Part shown: in pieces, positions 14,640-24,058 of the stretch
Layout of the letters: every line of letters begins with the position of its first letter
Numbering within the stretch: the first letter of the stretch is position 1
NCBI RefSeq assembly: GCF_900103875.1
Contig: NZ_LT629705.1
Span: forward strand, 3,729,001-3,793,000
From: Pseudomonas arsenicoxydans
GTDB taxonomy: Bacteria > Pseudomonadota > Gammaproteobacteria > Pseudomonadales > Pseudomonadaceae
DNA: 64,000 nucleotides
Direction of reading: 5' to 3'
Notes under the pieces: model-generated
Databases searched by the model: none
The model's input: only the letters and a program-made list of their open reading frames with translations
What the model was told of the DNA's origin: nothing
Translations under genes and position numbers: made by a program

Positions 14640-16887
14640 AGTAGGGGGCCTCGATGGTGGCTTTTTCGGGTTTGTTGGATGAAACTTTTTGGGTCATTCC
14701 TTGACTGTCGGTAACACCCTTAACAATAAATCCAGATTCAAGCTTGATTCGGTAAGGAGTATCCGGCTTAGGCTTGCCTGTTACTTCGTCATTCAGGACG
14801 AACACTAAGTCATGGGTGCTTTTTTCAGATTCCTGGGTGGGGCTTCCTATATCACAAACCCCCGCTTTGCATTTCTCACACTCTTCACAAAACGGCGCAT
14901 TACGTTTCAACGTATTAACCTGAGCCGGCGTCAACAACGCCCCAGCCCTGTCCGCATCCGCCTGCTTCAACACCCCCGGCAGCAACGGCGCCGCCCCGGT
15001 TCCACTTCCCGGTCCACCGCCGGAGTTCATGTTGATCACCGGCCCACTCATGGTCACACCGCTGGCGTCGATCTTGATGAAGCTGCCGCCGCCCTTGAGG
15101 GTCAGTTCGCTGCCGGCTTCGAGCACGACTTTCATGCCGCTGCTCAAGTGAATCTCTTGGCCTGCGTCGATGAATTGCCCGGTGCCGATCTTGATGTGCT
15201 GGTTGACCCCTACGGTCAGGTGGTCGTTGGCGCGGGCTTCGACTTTGCGGTCGGCGTAGACGGTGTGGTGTTCTTCGGCCTTGAATTCGCTGTAGCTGTT
15301 TTGCTCCACGATGTCGTGGCGTTCGTTGCCGACGCGGATTTTCTGGTCGTGTTCGACGTTTTCGTCCCAGTCGCGCTGGGCGTGGAGGAAGATCTGTTCC
15401 TGGCCCTTTTTGTCTTCGATGCGCAGTTCGTTGAAGCCGCCGCCGCCCTTGGAGCTGAGGGTTTTGAAGGTGCTGCGGGTCTTGTTTGCCGGCAGCGGGT
15501 AGGGGACGACGTTTTCCTTGTGGTACAGGCAGCCGCTGATCAGCGGTTGGTCGGGGTCGCCTTCGAGGAAGGTGACGAGCACTTCCATGCCGATCCGCGG
15601 GATGGCGATGCCGCCGTAGTGGGCGCCGGCCCAGGCGGAGGAGACGCGCAGCCAGCAGCTGGTCTTGTCGTCGGCCTGGCCTTCGCGGTCCCAGTGGAAT
15701 TGCACTTTGACGCGGCCGTATTGGTCGCAGTGGATCTCTTCACCTTTGGGGCCGGTGACCACGGCGCTTTGGCTACCGAGGATGCGTGGTTTCTTCTGCG
15801 TCAGGGGCGGGCGGTTCGGCACGTCCCACGGGGTGGCCTGAAAGCGGTTGCGGTAGCCCTGGTGGAAATCGCCCTTGAGGCTGGTGGTGTCGCTGGTGAC
15901 CGATTCTTCCAGCACTTGCGGCTGTTTGCCTTCGTGCAGGACTTCAGTGAGCAGCCACAGGTCGTTCCATTTGGCTTTCGGGTGTTGGGTCAGGGCCAGG
16001 AAGTGGCCGCTGACCAGCAATGGCTGATCGCTTTTGCCTTCGGCGAGCTGGAAGTCGCTGCGGTGGCGTTCCAGGTTGCGTTTGGCCAGGTGTTTGCCGC
16101 GATCGCGGTCGATGAAGCGACCGGGATAGTCATAGTCTTCGAGGTCGGGCAGGGCGTCGCCACGGTTTTCGCTTTCCAGCGTCAGGCGCGGTTTTTCGAA
16201 GTCGTAGTCGCGACGGGTGGTGCGGCTGGTGCGGGTTTCCAGGCGCAGGTCGAAACGCTTGATCACCGGGTCGGTGGCGACCATGCCGGAGTCTTGCTGA
16301 TAGGCCACGGGGGCGAGTTTCGGGAACACCGTCTGGTCATCGCCGAACACCAGCTTGTGGGCCGTGGCGCTGTGCTGGAAGTGGTAGTGGATACCTTCTT
16401 CCTCGCACAGGCGTTGGACAAATTGCAGGTCCGATTCATCGTACTGAACGCAGTAGATGCGCTCGGGATAAATCGCCCCGACTTTGAATTCGTAGGCATT
16501 GCTCTGGATGCCGTGCTCTTCGAGGACCATGCCGATGATTTTCGGCACCGTAAGGTTCTGGAAGATGCGTTGGTTGATGCGGTGCGCGAGGTAGGACAGT
16601 TGCGGGCGCAGGGTCACCGCGTAGCGGGTCAGGCGTTTGCCGGAATCACCCTGGGCGGCGCGATAGATCTGGCCATGGATGCCGCTGCCGTCAGGCGAGA
16701 GCTGCAAGAAGGCCGGTTTGTGCAGCAGGGTTTCGAGGTCCAGGGACGGCTGTTCACTGACCAGCTCCACCTCAAACACAAAAGGCTGGCTGATGGCTTC
16801 CCGACCTTGCAGGGAAAACACATGAAAGTCGCTGGAAAGACCTTCAATGGTCAGGGCAAAGTGAGTCTGATTGGCCGGCGCGAACAT
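14581..16887 (-). CDS. vgrG: T6SS spike protein VgrG with C-terminal extension
   Basis: A 768-residue VgrG. ATG 16887 (MFAPANQTHFALTIEGL) is chosen because GAGGAA stands 7 bases upstream; a longer frame to 16980 adds 31 residues not typical of the family. Domains: gp27/gp44-like base (1-370, with LLHKPAFLQL and EEGIHYHFQ), gp5 OB-fold (about 390-470, GRVKVQFHWDR, RVSSAWAG), a repetitive beta-helix needle (about 500-630) and a DUF2345-like end. The last 100 residues are unusual: a CEECEKCKAGVC cluster, a transthyretin-like strand region and a Cys-rich end DCGSDACSC. This tail probably docks the M15-like cargo. Confidence 0.95.
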   Translation of the reverse strand: MFAPANQTHFALTIEGLSSDFHVFSLQGREAISQPFVFEVELVSEQPSLDLETLLHKPAFLQLSPDGSGIHGQIYRAAQGDSGKRLTRYAVTLRPQLSYLAHRINQRIFQNLTVPKIIGMVLEEHGIQSNAYEFKVGAIYPERIYCVQYDESDLQFVQRLCEEEGIHYHFQHSATAHKLVFGDDQTVFPKLAPVAYQQDSGMVATDPVIKRFDLRLETRTSRTTRRDYDFEKPRLTLESENRGDALPDLEDYDYPGRFIDRDRGKHLAKRNLERHRSDFQLAEGKSDQPLLVSGHFLALTQHPKAKWNDLWLLTEVLHEGKQPQVLEESVTSDTTSLKGDFHQGYRNRFQATPWDVPNRPPLTQKKPRILGSQSAVVTGPKGEEIHCDQYGRVKVQFHWDREGQADDKTSCWLRVSSAWAGAHYGGIAIPRIGMEVLVTFLEGDPDQPLISGCLYHKENVVPYPLPANKTRSTFKTLSSKGGGGFNELRIEDKKGQEQIFLHAQRDWDENVEHDQKIRVGNERHDIVEQNSYSEFKAEEHHTVYADRKVEARANDHLTVGVNQHIKIGTGQFIDAGQEIHLSSGMKVVLEAGSELTLKGGGSFIKIDASGVTMSGPVINMNSGGGPGSGTGAAPLLPGVLKQADADRAGALLTPAQVNTLKRNAPFCEECEKCKAGVCDIGSPTQESEKSTHDLVFVLNDEVTGKPKPDTPYRIKLESGFIVKGVTDSQGMTQKVSSNKPEKATIEAPYYGDTTSDTHSDCGSDACSC

Positions 16888-17022
16888 CCCTTGTTCCTCG
16901 TGCAGTGCAGCGGCGTTCGCCAAAAGCCCCCAGGAAAAGGGGTCAGCAGACGCAAAATTCTGGAAAGGCGTAAACAACATCGACCAGCAGAGCTGGCCGA
17001 TGCGTGAAGCGGTCAGCCGCGA

Positions 17023-17538
17023 TTAAGCGACTGGCTGACGCCAGTCATCGGAACCCGAAGTACCGGATACTTCGTGGGTCCAGGTGATTTTGCGGTAGGT
17101 GAATTGCACTTCTTCCAGGTGCGTGAAGTGCGAGTTCGACGGATCCTGGCAGTTGTGCATTTTGTTGTTGATGGCGACGATGATCGCGTCTTCCAGTTTG
17201 GTGGTGTAGTAGTGCTCTTGGGTACCTTGAGCCGAAGTGCGGTACCACTGGATAACGATCTCGCTCATGCGCTCGCCGGAAGTCAGGGCGGCTTGCAGCA
17301 GTGGCGAAGCCTTGTCGTAGACTTTGGTGATCACGACTGGCTTGTGTACGCGCTGGCCGGTTGGCTGGCCGGACTGCGGGTCACGCGGGATGATCACGTC
17401 GTGGCTGAAAGCCTGAACCATGACCTGGTCTTCGTGACCTTCCTGATAGGTGTTACCAACCGAGTCGGCGGTGAATGCGCCGGCAGTGATCAGACCTTGT
17501 TTTTCGCCAGTGACGGACATGTACGCTGGTGTAGCCAT
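17023..17538 (-). CDS. hcp: T6SS tube protein Hcp
   Basis: A 171-residue Hcp, the ring-forming tube subunit. The start MATPAYMSVTGEKQGLI is typical and AAGGAG lies upstream of ATG 17538. Other hallmarks are HEDQVMVQAFSHDV, the HKPVVITKVYDKASPLL segment and the C-terminal FTYRKITWTHEVSG. It is the first gene of the hcp-vgrG-effector operon. No structural T6SS genes (tssBC, clpV) are in the window, so this is an orphan hcp-vgrG island that relies on a T6SS apparatus elsewhere. Confidence 0.95.
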   Translation of the reverse strand: MATPAYMSVTGEKQGLITAGAFTADSVGNTYQEGHEDQVMVQAFSHDVIIPRDPQSGQPTGQRVHKPVVITKVYDKASPLLQAALTSGERMSEIVIQWYRTSAQGTQEHYYTTKLEDAIIVAINNKMHNCQDPSNSHFTHLEEVQFTYRKITWTHEVSGTSGSDDWRQPVA

Positions 17539-17708
17539 GGATGTGCTCCTTGCTGAATAAAGTGAGGGTGCCCGGGAGGCGGTATCGCCCGGTGGGTGCC
17601 TGACTGTTATCAAGGTCCGTGCCATAAATAGACAAATCCATGTAAATCAAAGTGTTGAGGTTGTTTTCAGGTTGTTGAAACGAGGTTCAACAAAGAACTC
17701 GGGGGAAT

Positions 17709-17831
17709 GTGCGCAAGAACTTGCGCACCACTGCGCAACTTCTTGCGCACTTGGCTGAAAGGCTTGGCAGGCTGGGTGTTTAGCGCCAAGGTAGGACCGT
17801 TCTGAAGGAAGAGTGCGCAAGAACTTGCGCA
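17709..17831. promoter_or_regulatory. Three TGCGCAAG palindromes upstream of hcp
   Basis: Three near-identical 18-bp palindromes: 17710-17727 (TGCGCAAG-AA-CTTGCGCA), 17732-17749 (TGCGCAACTTCTTGCGCA) and 17814-17831 (the same as the first). The first two have centres 22 bp apart, two helical turns. They lie 170-290 bp upstream of the hcp start and 120-240 bp upstream of the divergent DJ-1 gene. They look like operators of a dimeric regulator for one or both. The remaining part of 17539-17954 shows no gene. Confidence 0.55.
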
Positions 17832-17954
17832 TCAAGGCTTTGCGCTACCACTCGATGGCGCTGCACATCCGTTGCAACGAATCGGCTGGCGCCGTGGTCC
17901 ATAAACACAGCGCCGTCGAGCGTCCGAACAACCCTGAAATGGAGTGAGAACGAC

Positions 17955-18632
17955 ATGAAAATCCTGATGGTTTTAACGTCCCACGATCAATTGGGTGACA
18001 CGGGTAAGAAAACCGGCTTCTGGCTGGAAGAATTCGCCGCGCCGTACTTCGCGTTCAAGGATGCCGGCGCTCAACTGACCCTGGTCTCGCCCAAAGGTGG
18101 CCAGCCGCCGCTGGACCCGAAAAGTGACGAGCCGGACGCGCAAACCGCGGCCACTGATCGCTTTCGCAAAGATTCCGCCGCCCAGTCTGCATTGGCGTCT
18201 ACCGCTTTGCTGAGCAGCGCGCGAGCTGAAGATTATGACGCGGTTTTCTACCCTGGCGGTCATGGCCCGTTGTGGGACCTGGCCGAAGACAAGAACTCGA
18301 TCGCGCTGATCGAGGCGTTTATCAAGGCGGGCAAGCCGGTTGCAGCCGTTTGTCATGCGCCGGGTGTGTTGCGTGACGTCAAGGGCACCGACGGCCAGCC
18401 GCTGGTTAAAGGCAAGCGTGTGACCGGGTTTACCAACACAGAGGAAGAGGCGGTGCAACTGACGAAGGTCGTGCCGTTTTTGGTGGAGGACATGCTCAAG
18501 GAGAAAGGTGGCGTGTATTCCAAGGGCGCGGATTGGGCGAGTTACGTGCTTACGGATGGGTTGCTGATTACTGGACAGAATCCGGCGTCGTCTGAAGCTG
18601 CCGCCGAAGCGTTGTTGGCGAAGTTGAAATAA
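17955..18632 (+). CDS. DJ-1/PfpI family protein (type 1 glutamine amidotransferase-like)
   Basis: A 225-residue protein of the HchA-like branch of the DJ-1/PfpI superfamily, which includes glyoxalase III/deglycase and chaperone members. The elbow Cys is C133 in AAVCHAPGVL; Glu of GFWLEEFAAPY (residues 25-26) and the GGHGPLWDL loop complete the site. The length is typical and no signal peptide is present, so it is cytoplasmic. GGAG precedes the ATG. Likely role: protection against reactive carbonyls such as methylglyoxal. The precise substrate is not readable. Confidence 0.85.
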   Translation: MKILMVLTSHDQLGDTGKKTGFWLEEFAAPYFAFKDAGAQLTLVSPKGGQPPLDPKSDEPDAQTAATDRFRKDSAAQSALASTALLSSARAEDYDAVFYPGGHGPLWDLAEDKNSIALIEAFIKAGKPVAAVCHAPGVLRDVKGTDGQPLVKGKRVTGFTNTEEEAVQLTKVVPFLVEDMLKEKGGVYSKGADWASYVLTDGLLITGQNPASSEAAAEALLAKLK

Positions 18633-18641
18633 GATCAAGAG

Positions 18642-18724
18642 ATCGCAGCCTCGTTTCACTCGACAGCTCCTACAGTTGGATCGCTTTTCAACTGTAGGAG
18701 GTGTCGTAGGCTGCGATTTTTTTT
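18642..18724 (+). terminator. GTAGGAGCTGTCG-class repeat acting as terminator
   Basis: A long imperfect hairpin (ATCGCAGCCTCG...CTCCTACAGTTG and its complement) ending in a run of eight T. It is a member of the repeat class also found at 39688, 46249 and 54160 and follows the DJ-1 gene stop by 9 bases, so it can serve as an intrinsic terminator. Confidence 0.75.
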
Positions 18725-18737
18725 GTGCGACTGAGGT

Positions 18738-20114
18738 TTAGCTCAACGCTGCAAAACACTCTTCAATTGAACGACGCTGCGTTTCTGCGTACAGCCCTAG
18801 TTCATCAATCGTCGGCCGCCCAAGGGCCTGTTCAAATGCCTGGCGGTTCGAATGCACGCCGTAATTTACCTGCGCGGCATCCCCCAGGTTCGACTGAAAT
18901 ATCCCCGCTGCACTGACCGGCAGAAAATCTTCATACACCAACGGTTCCACCCGCAAATAGCCGCCGCTGAGCAAATCGTCCAGGGTCAAGGATTGCAGCT
19001 CATCCGCCGCCAGGCCTTTTTCCGTGACGAAATAGCGAAAGTACGCCAGTTCCTGTTGGCGCATGCCGTCGTAGGTGTCAGGGAATTCGCCGAAATGCTG
19101 CGTCATCAGCGCGTTGTAACGGGCGGCATTGGCTTCGTTGGGGAAGTCGTTCAATTCATCGCGGGCGGCATTGAGCAAACGGTCGTACAGCGCCCGACCC
19201 TTGGGAGTGAGCGCCGCGCCCCGTTGTTCGATTTCACCAAAACGTGCGCTGTGGCTGCCGCGAGTCTGGGCTTGATCGGTGAACGCAATCGGTTCGTCCA
19301 GTGCCTTGAAGCTGGTCTGGCGCAGCAGAATCGGGCACTGACGGCGGGGCGGGCCTTCGATCACGGCTTTAGGCGTGATGCCATGGGCGGGCATTTGTGC
19401 CTGGACGATGTCGATGTCCAGGGTGCGCGGCGTCAGGTGATTGATGTGCGGACCTTTGAACGCCACCACGTCGGCGATCAGGCGGTGCTGTGCGCTGAGT
19501 TTCTGGTACTGCTCGGCGGTGACGGTGGCGCTGTGGTGCCAGCGAAAGGTTTCCAGCGCCTGTTCGACGAAATCCAGGGCCTCTTGTTCGGTAAGGCCGC
19601 CTTCGGTTTCAGCGCGCTCGATCAGTGCCAGCGCGGTCGGGGTGAAGATCTGGCGTTTATCCAGCACTGACTGGGCGAAGGCCCGCAGTGCCGGGTCTTC
19701 GATCAGTTCCAGGCGCAGCAGTGAGGTGAACACCCGGAACGGGCTGACTTGCAGCGAAGCTTCGTGCACCGCGCGAAATGCAGTGGAATGCACCGGTACG
19801 CCGGCCGGGGTCAGGTCGTAATAACCGACAGGTTGCATGCCCATCACCGCGAACAGGCGGGCGAGGGTGGCCAGTTCACCAGCGGTGCCGACGCGGATGG
19901 CGCCATGGCGTTCAAGGTCCAGTCGCTCGATTTCGCCGGTGCTGTTCAATTGCCGGGCGATCTGCGGCTCGCTTTCCAGGACGTGGCGGTTGGTCTGCTC
20001 CACCAATTCCATCAGCGCGCCGTACAGCGGCACTTCTTCGCGGTACATGTCGGACATCGCTTTGGAGAAGCGTTGGCGGATCAGGTCAGGGCTGACGAAG
20101 CTTGGGTGGCTCAT
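18738..20114 (-). CDS. hglS: 2-oxoadipate dioxygenase/decarboxylase (DUF1338, HglS/YdcJ type)
   Basis: A 458-residue DUF1338 (VOC-like fold) enzyme. The P. putida member HglS converts 2-oxoadipate to D-2-hydroxyglutarate in D-lysine catabolism. Features: FRWHHSATVT (metal-binding His region, about residues 205-215), GPHINHLTPRTLDID, and the Fe ligand Glu expected in the C-terminal half near VEPLVYEDFLPVSAAGIF. Start ATG 20114 has AGGAA upstream; the frame to 20183 adds an unlikely leader. The gene stands alone. Confidence 0.85.
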   Translation of the reverse strand: MSHPSFVSPDLIRQRFSKAMSDMYREEVPLYGALMELVEQTNRHVLESEPQIARQLNSTGEIERLDLERHGAIRVGTAGELATLARLFAVMGMQPVGYYDLTPAGVPVHSTAFRAVHEASLQVSPFRVFTSLLRLELIEDPALRAFAQSVLDKRQIFTPTALALIERAETEGGLTEQEALDFVEQALETFRWHHSATVTAEQYQKLSAQHRLIADVVAFKGPHINHLTPRTLDIDIVQAQMPAHGITPKAVIEGPPRRQCPILLRQTSFKALDEPIAFTDQAQTRGSHSARFGEIEQRGAALTPKGRALYDRLLNAARDELNDFPNEANAARYNALMTQHFGEFPDTYDGMRQQELAYFRYFVTEKGLAADELQSLTLDDLLSGGYLRVEPLVYEDFLPVSAAGIFQSNLGDAAQVNYGVHSNRQAFEQALGRPTIDELGLYAETQRRSIEECFAALS

Positions 20115-20258
20115 GAAAAAAATTCCTGGCGCGGTGACGTGAAGGATGTTGGAAAAGATCGCAGCCTTCTGCGGCGCCGACAAACGAAGAATCTTACGGA
20201 CTTCATTCTGCCAAGGACTGCATGCTTCCGTCCGGTGTAGCCGCTACCGAGCCTGTGG

Positions 20259-21206
20259 TTACAGGTGAGAACGGCTTTCCGAGCGCAGCGATCCCAAGAA
20301 CTCCCGATACAGGCGCGCGGTATTGGTCGGCTGTTCGACCATTGGCATATGGCCGCTGTGGTCCCAGATGACCACTCGCAAATCGGCGATGCCTTTACTC
20401 CACACGGCCACGCTGCTGACATCGATCAAGCGGTCCTTGTGGCCCCATAGCAACAGGGCCGGGCATTTGATGTCGGGCAATTTGGGCTCCATCGGCGGGC
20501 TGGCACGGAAATCGTTGAAGATTTCCTCCAGCTCCTCGCGACTCTGTTCATAACGCTGTGCAATGGCGTCCAGCACCACGCCCGGCACCCACGGCGGTTC
20601 GGCCATGGTCATGGCGTAGAAACGCTGGAATTCCTCCCGCGAATGAATCAGGAACGGGTTATGTCCCTTGGCCAGGTGTCGCTCCAGGTCGCTGGCTTCG
20701 GGGGCGGTCACGCCGGCCGGATCGATCAGCGCGACCGAGGCAATCCGCTCCGGATACGTCGCCGCCAGCCACGCCGCCATGTAGCCGCCCATCGAGTTGC
20801 CGATCACATGGACCTTATCGACCCCGCAGACATCCAGCAGCTGGATCATTCGTTTGGCCTGCAAGGGGATGTCGTAGCCGCCCCCGGCCTTGAAGCCGGT
20901 TTCGCCATGACCGGCGATGTCGGGGATGATCACGCGATAGTTGCCGACAAAATGCCGGGCGAAACGTAGCCAGATATTCTTGTCGGCGCTGAAGCCATGC
21001 AGCATCAGCACGCTGCTGGACGCTTCGTAGGGCCCGCCTTGCCAGGTCGACACGGTCATTTCGGCGATCGGCACAACGATCTTGTGCAGCCGATACAGCT
21101 TGGCCTCCAGGGCGGTGTCCAAGTCATACAGCCAGTAACCGATCGCCGGGTAGCTCAACCAGCTCCAGGCTACGAAAACGGCGATAGCGACAACTAAAAC
21201 AAGCAT
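20259..21206 (-). CDS. Membrane-anchored alpha/beta hydrolase
   Basis: A 315-residue alpha/beta-hydrolase. Residues 1-20 (VLVVAIAVFVAWSWL) form an N-terminal membrane anchor. The oxyanion HGF is at 70-72, the nucleophile elbow GNSMGG puts Ser at 138, the acid is Asp in LLWGHKDRLID and the catalytic His is in DHSGHMPMVEQP. It resembles monoacylglycerol lipase-like and LipH-type hydrolases. It begins 22 bases after the flavin monooxygenase gene and shares its strand, so a joint oxidation/ester hydrolysis pathway (ketone to ester to acid plus alcohol) is a reasonable inference. Confidence 0.85.
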   Translation of the reverse strand: MLVLVVAIAVFVAWSWLSYPAIGYWLYDLDTALEAKLYRLHKIVVPIAEMTVSTWQGGPYEASSSVLMLHGFSADKNIWLRFARHFVGNYRVIIPDIAGHGETGFKAGGGYDIPLQAKRMIQLLDVCGVDKVHVIGNSMGGYMAAWLAATYPERIASVALIDPAGVTAPEASDLERHLAKGHNPFLIHSREEFQRFYAMTMAEPPWVPGVVLDAIAQRYEQSREELEEIFNDFRASPPMEPKLPDIKCPALLLWGHKDRLIDVSSVAVWSKGIADLRVVIWDHSGHMPMVEQPTNTARLYREFLGSLRSESRSHL

Positions 21207-21228
21207 CAGGCGTTTTCCTTGGCAGTGA

Positions 21229-22683
21229 TCAGGACAAAATGTGGTCGGCGGGTTTCAGTGCCCGGGTCAACCGGTGATAGCTGAAACTGAACCCCGGAAA
21301 CATGGCAACGACGTGACCGCTCCTGCTTTGATACCAACTGTGGCAGCCGCCGGACTTCCAGACGGTGCGTTCCATTTCCCGGTGGATCATCTCAGTGTAG
21401 GTACGTTCTGCCTCGGGGCGAACTTCGATGCTGCGCAAACCGCGTTCTTTGAGTGTGCGAATGCAATCGAGGATGTAGTTCATCTGCGATTCGATGATGA
21501 ACAGCGCCGAGGTGTGACCGATGCCGGTATTGGGCCCGGTGACGATAAACAGGTTAGGAAAGTCCGGCAGGCTGGTGCCCAGGTACGCCCGGGGATACTG
21601 CGCCCAGACGTCTTTGAGCCGGGTGCCATTCTTGCCGGTGACCGGGTAGGAAATCACCCCGTCGGTGGCGTCGTAACCGGTGGACCAGACGATCAGGTCC
21701 AGATCGATGTGCTGGCCGTCCTGGGTGACGATGCCGGTTTCGTCGATGGACGCGATGCCTTGCTCGCGGCTGTGCAGCGTCACGTTGCTGCGACCCAGCG
21801 CCGGGTACAGGGTGCTTGAGATAATCACGCGCTTGCAGCCGATGGTGAAGTCCGGGGTCAGTTTTCGGCGCAATTCGGGGTCGGGCACCTGGCGCTTGAG
21901 GAAGCGCAGGGCGTGCTGCTGGACCATGCGAATCGCCGGTTTTGAGTATTTGAAGGCAATCACCCGGGTTTCGAATTGCCAATAGAGCATCCAGCGCAGC
22001 AGCTTGTACGCCGGTTTCAGGCCCAGCAGCCAACGCTGGAAGGGACCGAAGGTACGGTCGGCGCGTGGCAGTACCCAGTGTGGCGTGCGCTGGAACACAT
22101 GCAGGTGCTCGACGTCGGGAGCAATCGTCGGGATGACCTGGGCGGCACTGGCGCCGCTGCCGACGATGGCGACGTGTTTGTGCCGGTAGTCGAAGGCGTG
22201 ATCCCAATTGTTCGTGTGAAAAGTCTTGCCTTGAAAACGTTCCTGGCCTTCAAAACGCGGGATGACGGGTTGGCTCAAAGGCCCCGTGGCATTGATCAGG
22301 AACTGCGCATAAAAAGTGCCTTTGGTGCCGGTGTGGACTGCCCAGCGCTGTTGGTCGGCGTCCCATTCGATGGATTCGACATTAGCTTGCAACTCGACCT
22401 TTTCCCGCAGGCCGAAGCGGTCCACCACGTACTCGGTGTAGTGGTGCAGTTCAGCCTGTTCGGCGAACATTTGCGTCCAGCGGTAAGGGGCGAAGGACAG
22501 TGAATAAAGCGGCGAGGGCACGTCCACGGCGGCGCCGGGGTAGGTGTTCTGGCACCAGGTGCCGCCAAAAAAGTCCCGTCGTTCCAGCAGGCGAAAATCG
22601 TCGATGCCTGCCTTGAGCAAATTGATCGCCGCGCACTGACCGCCAAAACCGCTGCCGATGATCAACACTTGAAAGGTCTGCAT
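21229..22683 (-). CDS. Flavin-containing (Baeyer-Villiger type) monooxygenase
   Basis: A 484-residue FAD/NADPH monooxygenase. FAD Rossmann motif GSGFGG is at residues 10-15, the BVMO fingerprint F-x-G-x3-H-x3-W appears as FQGKTFHTNNWD, and the second Rossmann motif is GSGASA; ATGY-like STGYDATDG lies near the C-terminus. ATG 22683 has a perfect AAGGAGG. The class oxidises ketones to esters or N-hydroxylates amines; the ester product could feed the hydrolase encoded 22 bases downstream. Substrate unknown. Confidence 0.88.
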   Translation of the reverse strand: MQTFQVLIIGSGFGGQCAAINLLKAGIDDFRLLERRDFFGGTWCQNTYPGAAVDVPSPLYSLSFAPYRWTQMFAEQAELHHYTEYVVDRFGLREKVELQANVESIEWDADQQRWAVHTGTKGTFYAQFLINATGPLSQPVIPRFEGQERFQGKTFHTNNWDHAFDYRHKHVAIVGSGASAAQVIPTIAPDVEHLHVFQRTPHWVLPRADRTFGPFQRWLLGLKPAYKLLRWMLYWQFETRVIAFKYSKPAIRMVQQHALRFLKRQVPDPELRRKLTPDFTIGCKRVIISSTLYPALGRSNVTLHSREQGIASIDETGIVTQDGQHIDLDLIVWSTGYDATDGVISYPVTGKNGTRLKDVWAQYPRAYLGTSLPDFPNLFIVTGPNTGIGHTSALFIIESQMNYILDCIRTLKERGLRSIEVRPEAERTYTEMIHREMERTVWKSGGCHSWYQSRSGHVVAMFPGFSFSYHRLTRALKPADHILS

Positions 22684-22857
22684 GGGCCTCCTTGGTAATG
22701 GTTGCTGACTAAACCCTCTCTTCATGTATAGCCAAACATTGGCCGGTCGACCTGCACAAACCTGGCTGCCCACCGGTGATGGCTATTTAACGTTGCCCTG
22801 ATAGACTCCCAGCACACCCGCTACCCTGGTGTTTTCCGCTTTCGTTCAGAGGCCCTT

Positions 22858-23931
22858 ATGGGAAAAACGGGAGGAAAAGGGCTTTCTCTGGCCAGGAGGC
22901 TCTACACATCGCGAACCCTGGGGCTGGTACTTGGGTTGTTGTGCGTCGGCGCGGCGATGTATCCACTCGATCCGGCGCCGTGGGTGTGGGGGCTGATGGT
23001 ATTCAATGGCGTGCTTTGGCCGCATGTTGCCTATCAATGGGCGCGTCGGGCGAAGGTTCCCTTTCACGCCGAACATCGCAACATATTGATCGATGCTTGC
23101 CTGGGGGGATTCTGGGTCGCGGCGATGCACTTCAATCCACTGGCGAGCGCAGCGACTCTTTCGATGATGGCCATGAATAACGTGGCCATTGGCGGATTGC
23201 GTTTCCTGCTGGTGGGAACGGTCGCGCAGACTCTCGGCATCGGTGTCGGCATGCTGGTGTTCACTCCGGGCTTCATCGCGCAAACCAGTCCGTTGCAGCT
23301 CTATGCCTGTTTGCCTCTGTTGATCCTGTACCCACTGGCGCTGGGCTGGATCTGCTTTCGGCAGGCCACCACCCTGGGCCGGCACAAACGTGAACTGCTG
23401 GCCCTGAGCCGCACCGACAGCCTCACCGGCCTGTTGAACCACGGGGCCTGGAAGGATCAGCTGGAAGTTGAATTCCAGCGTTGCCAGCGCCAGCAACAGG
23501 GCGCCGCGATTGCGCTGATCGACATCGATCATTTCAAAGCCATCAATGACACCTACGGCCACGTTGCCGGGGACATTGTGTTGCGTCAGCTGAGCAAAAT
23601 GCTCAAGCAGAACTTGCGGGCAACTGACGTGGCGGGGCGTTATGGCGGTGATGAATTTTGCGTTTTGCTGCCGGACTTGCCTCTCGACAGCGCTGCGGCC
23701 GCCATGGATGCCTTGCGTGATCGCTTTGCCACGTTGGGTTACGAGCAGAACCCGGCGCTGAACGTCAGCCTGAGCATTGGTCTGGCCGCATTCAGTCCGG
23801 CACACACCGACGCCACCCTGTGGCTCAACGACGCCGATCAGGCGCTCTACGAAGCCAAGACCACCGGCCGCAACCGCGTGATCTGTCGCATTGGTGGTCA
23901 GCCCGAGCACGAACTGCTCGATCCGGTCTGA
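22858..23931 (+). CDS. MASE2-type membrane diguanylate cyclase
   Basis: A 357-residue c-di-GMP synthase. The first 170 residues hold about five membrane segments in an AdrA/DgcC-like (MASE2) sensor. The GGDEF domain begins at the conserved DSLTGLLNHGAW; the active site YGGDEFCV is at about residues 262-269 and an intact inhibitory I-site RATD stands five residues before it. The protein should be active and product-inhibited. It is transcribed alone, divergently from the monooxygenase operon. Probable output is biofilm or exopolysaccharide control. Confidence 0.92.
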   Translation: MGKTGGKGLSLARRLYTSRTLGLVLGLLCVGAAMYPLDPAPWVWGLMVFNGVLWPHVAYQWARRAKVPFHAEHRNILIDACLGGFWVAAMHFNPLASAATLSMMAMNNVAIGGLRFLLVGTVAQTLGIGVGMLVFTPGFIAQTSPLQLYACLPLLILYPLALGWICFRQATTLGRHKRELLALSRTDSLTGLLNHGAWKDQLEVEFQRCQRQQQGAAIALIDIDHFKAINDTYGHVAGDIVLRQLSKMLKQNLRATDVAGRYGGDEFCVLLPDLPLDSAAAAMDALRDRFATLGYEQNPALNVSLSIGLAAFSPAHTDATLWLNDADQALYEAKTTGRNRVICRIGGQPEHELLDPV

Positions 23932-24058
23932 TATTCACCGTAGATCCCCCTGTGGAGATCTTCGGCGTAAGAATTGTGCGTGTCGCATTCGGTCTAGAGC
24001 CTTGCGCCGTAGTCAGGTAGGGTGTTTTTGACCCCCGACACGAAACAAGGACCGATTC

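Noticed and set aside
14812..17007. A 731-codon plus-strand frame opposite vgrG
   Set aside because: Antisense shadow of vgrG; its composition is biased to Phe, Val, Ala and Gly and shows no family likeness.
17700..17750. A sigma-54 type promoter for hcp
   Set aside because: The GG and GC elements in the palindromes are 13 rather than 10 bases apart, so the -24/-12 pattern is not met.
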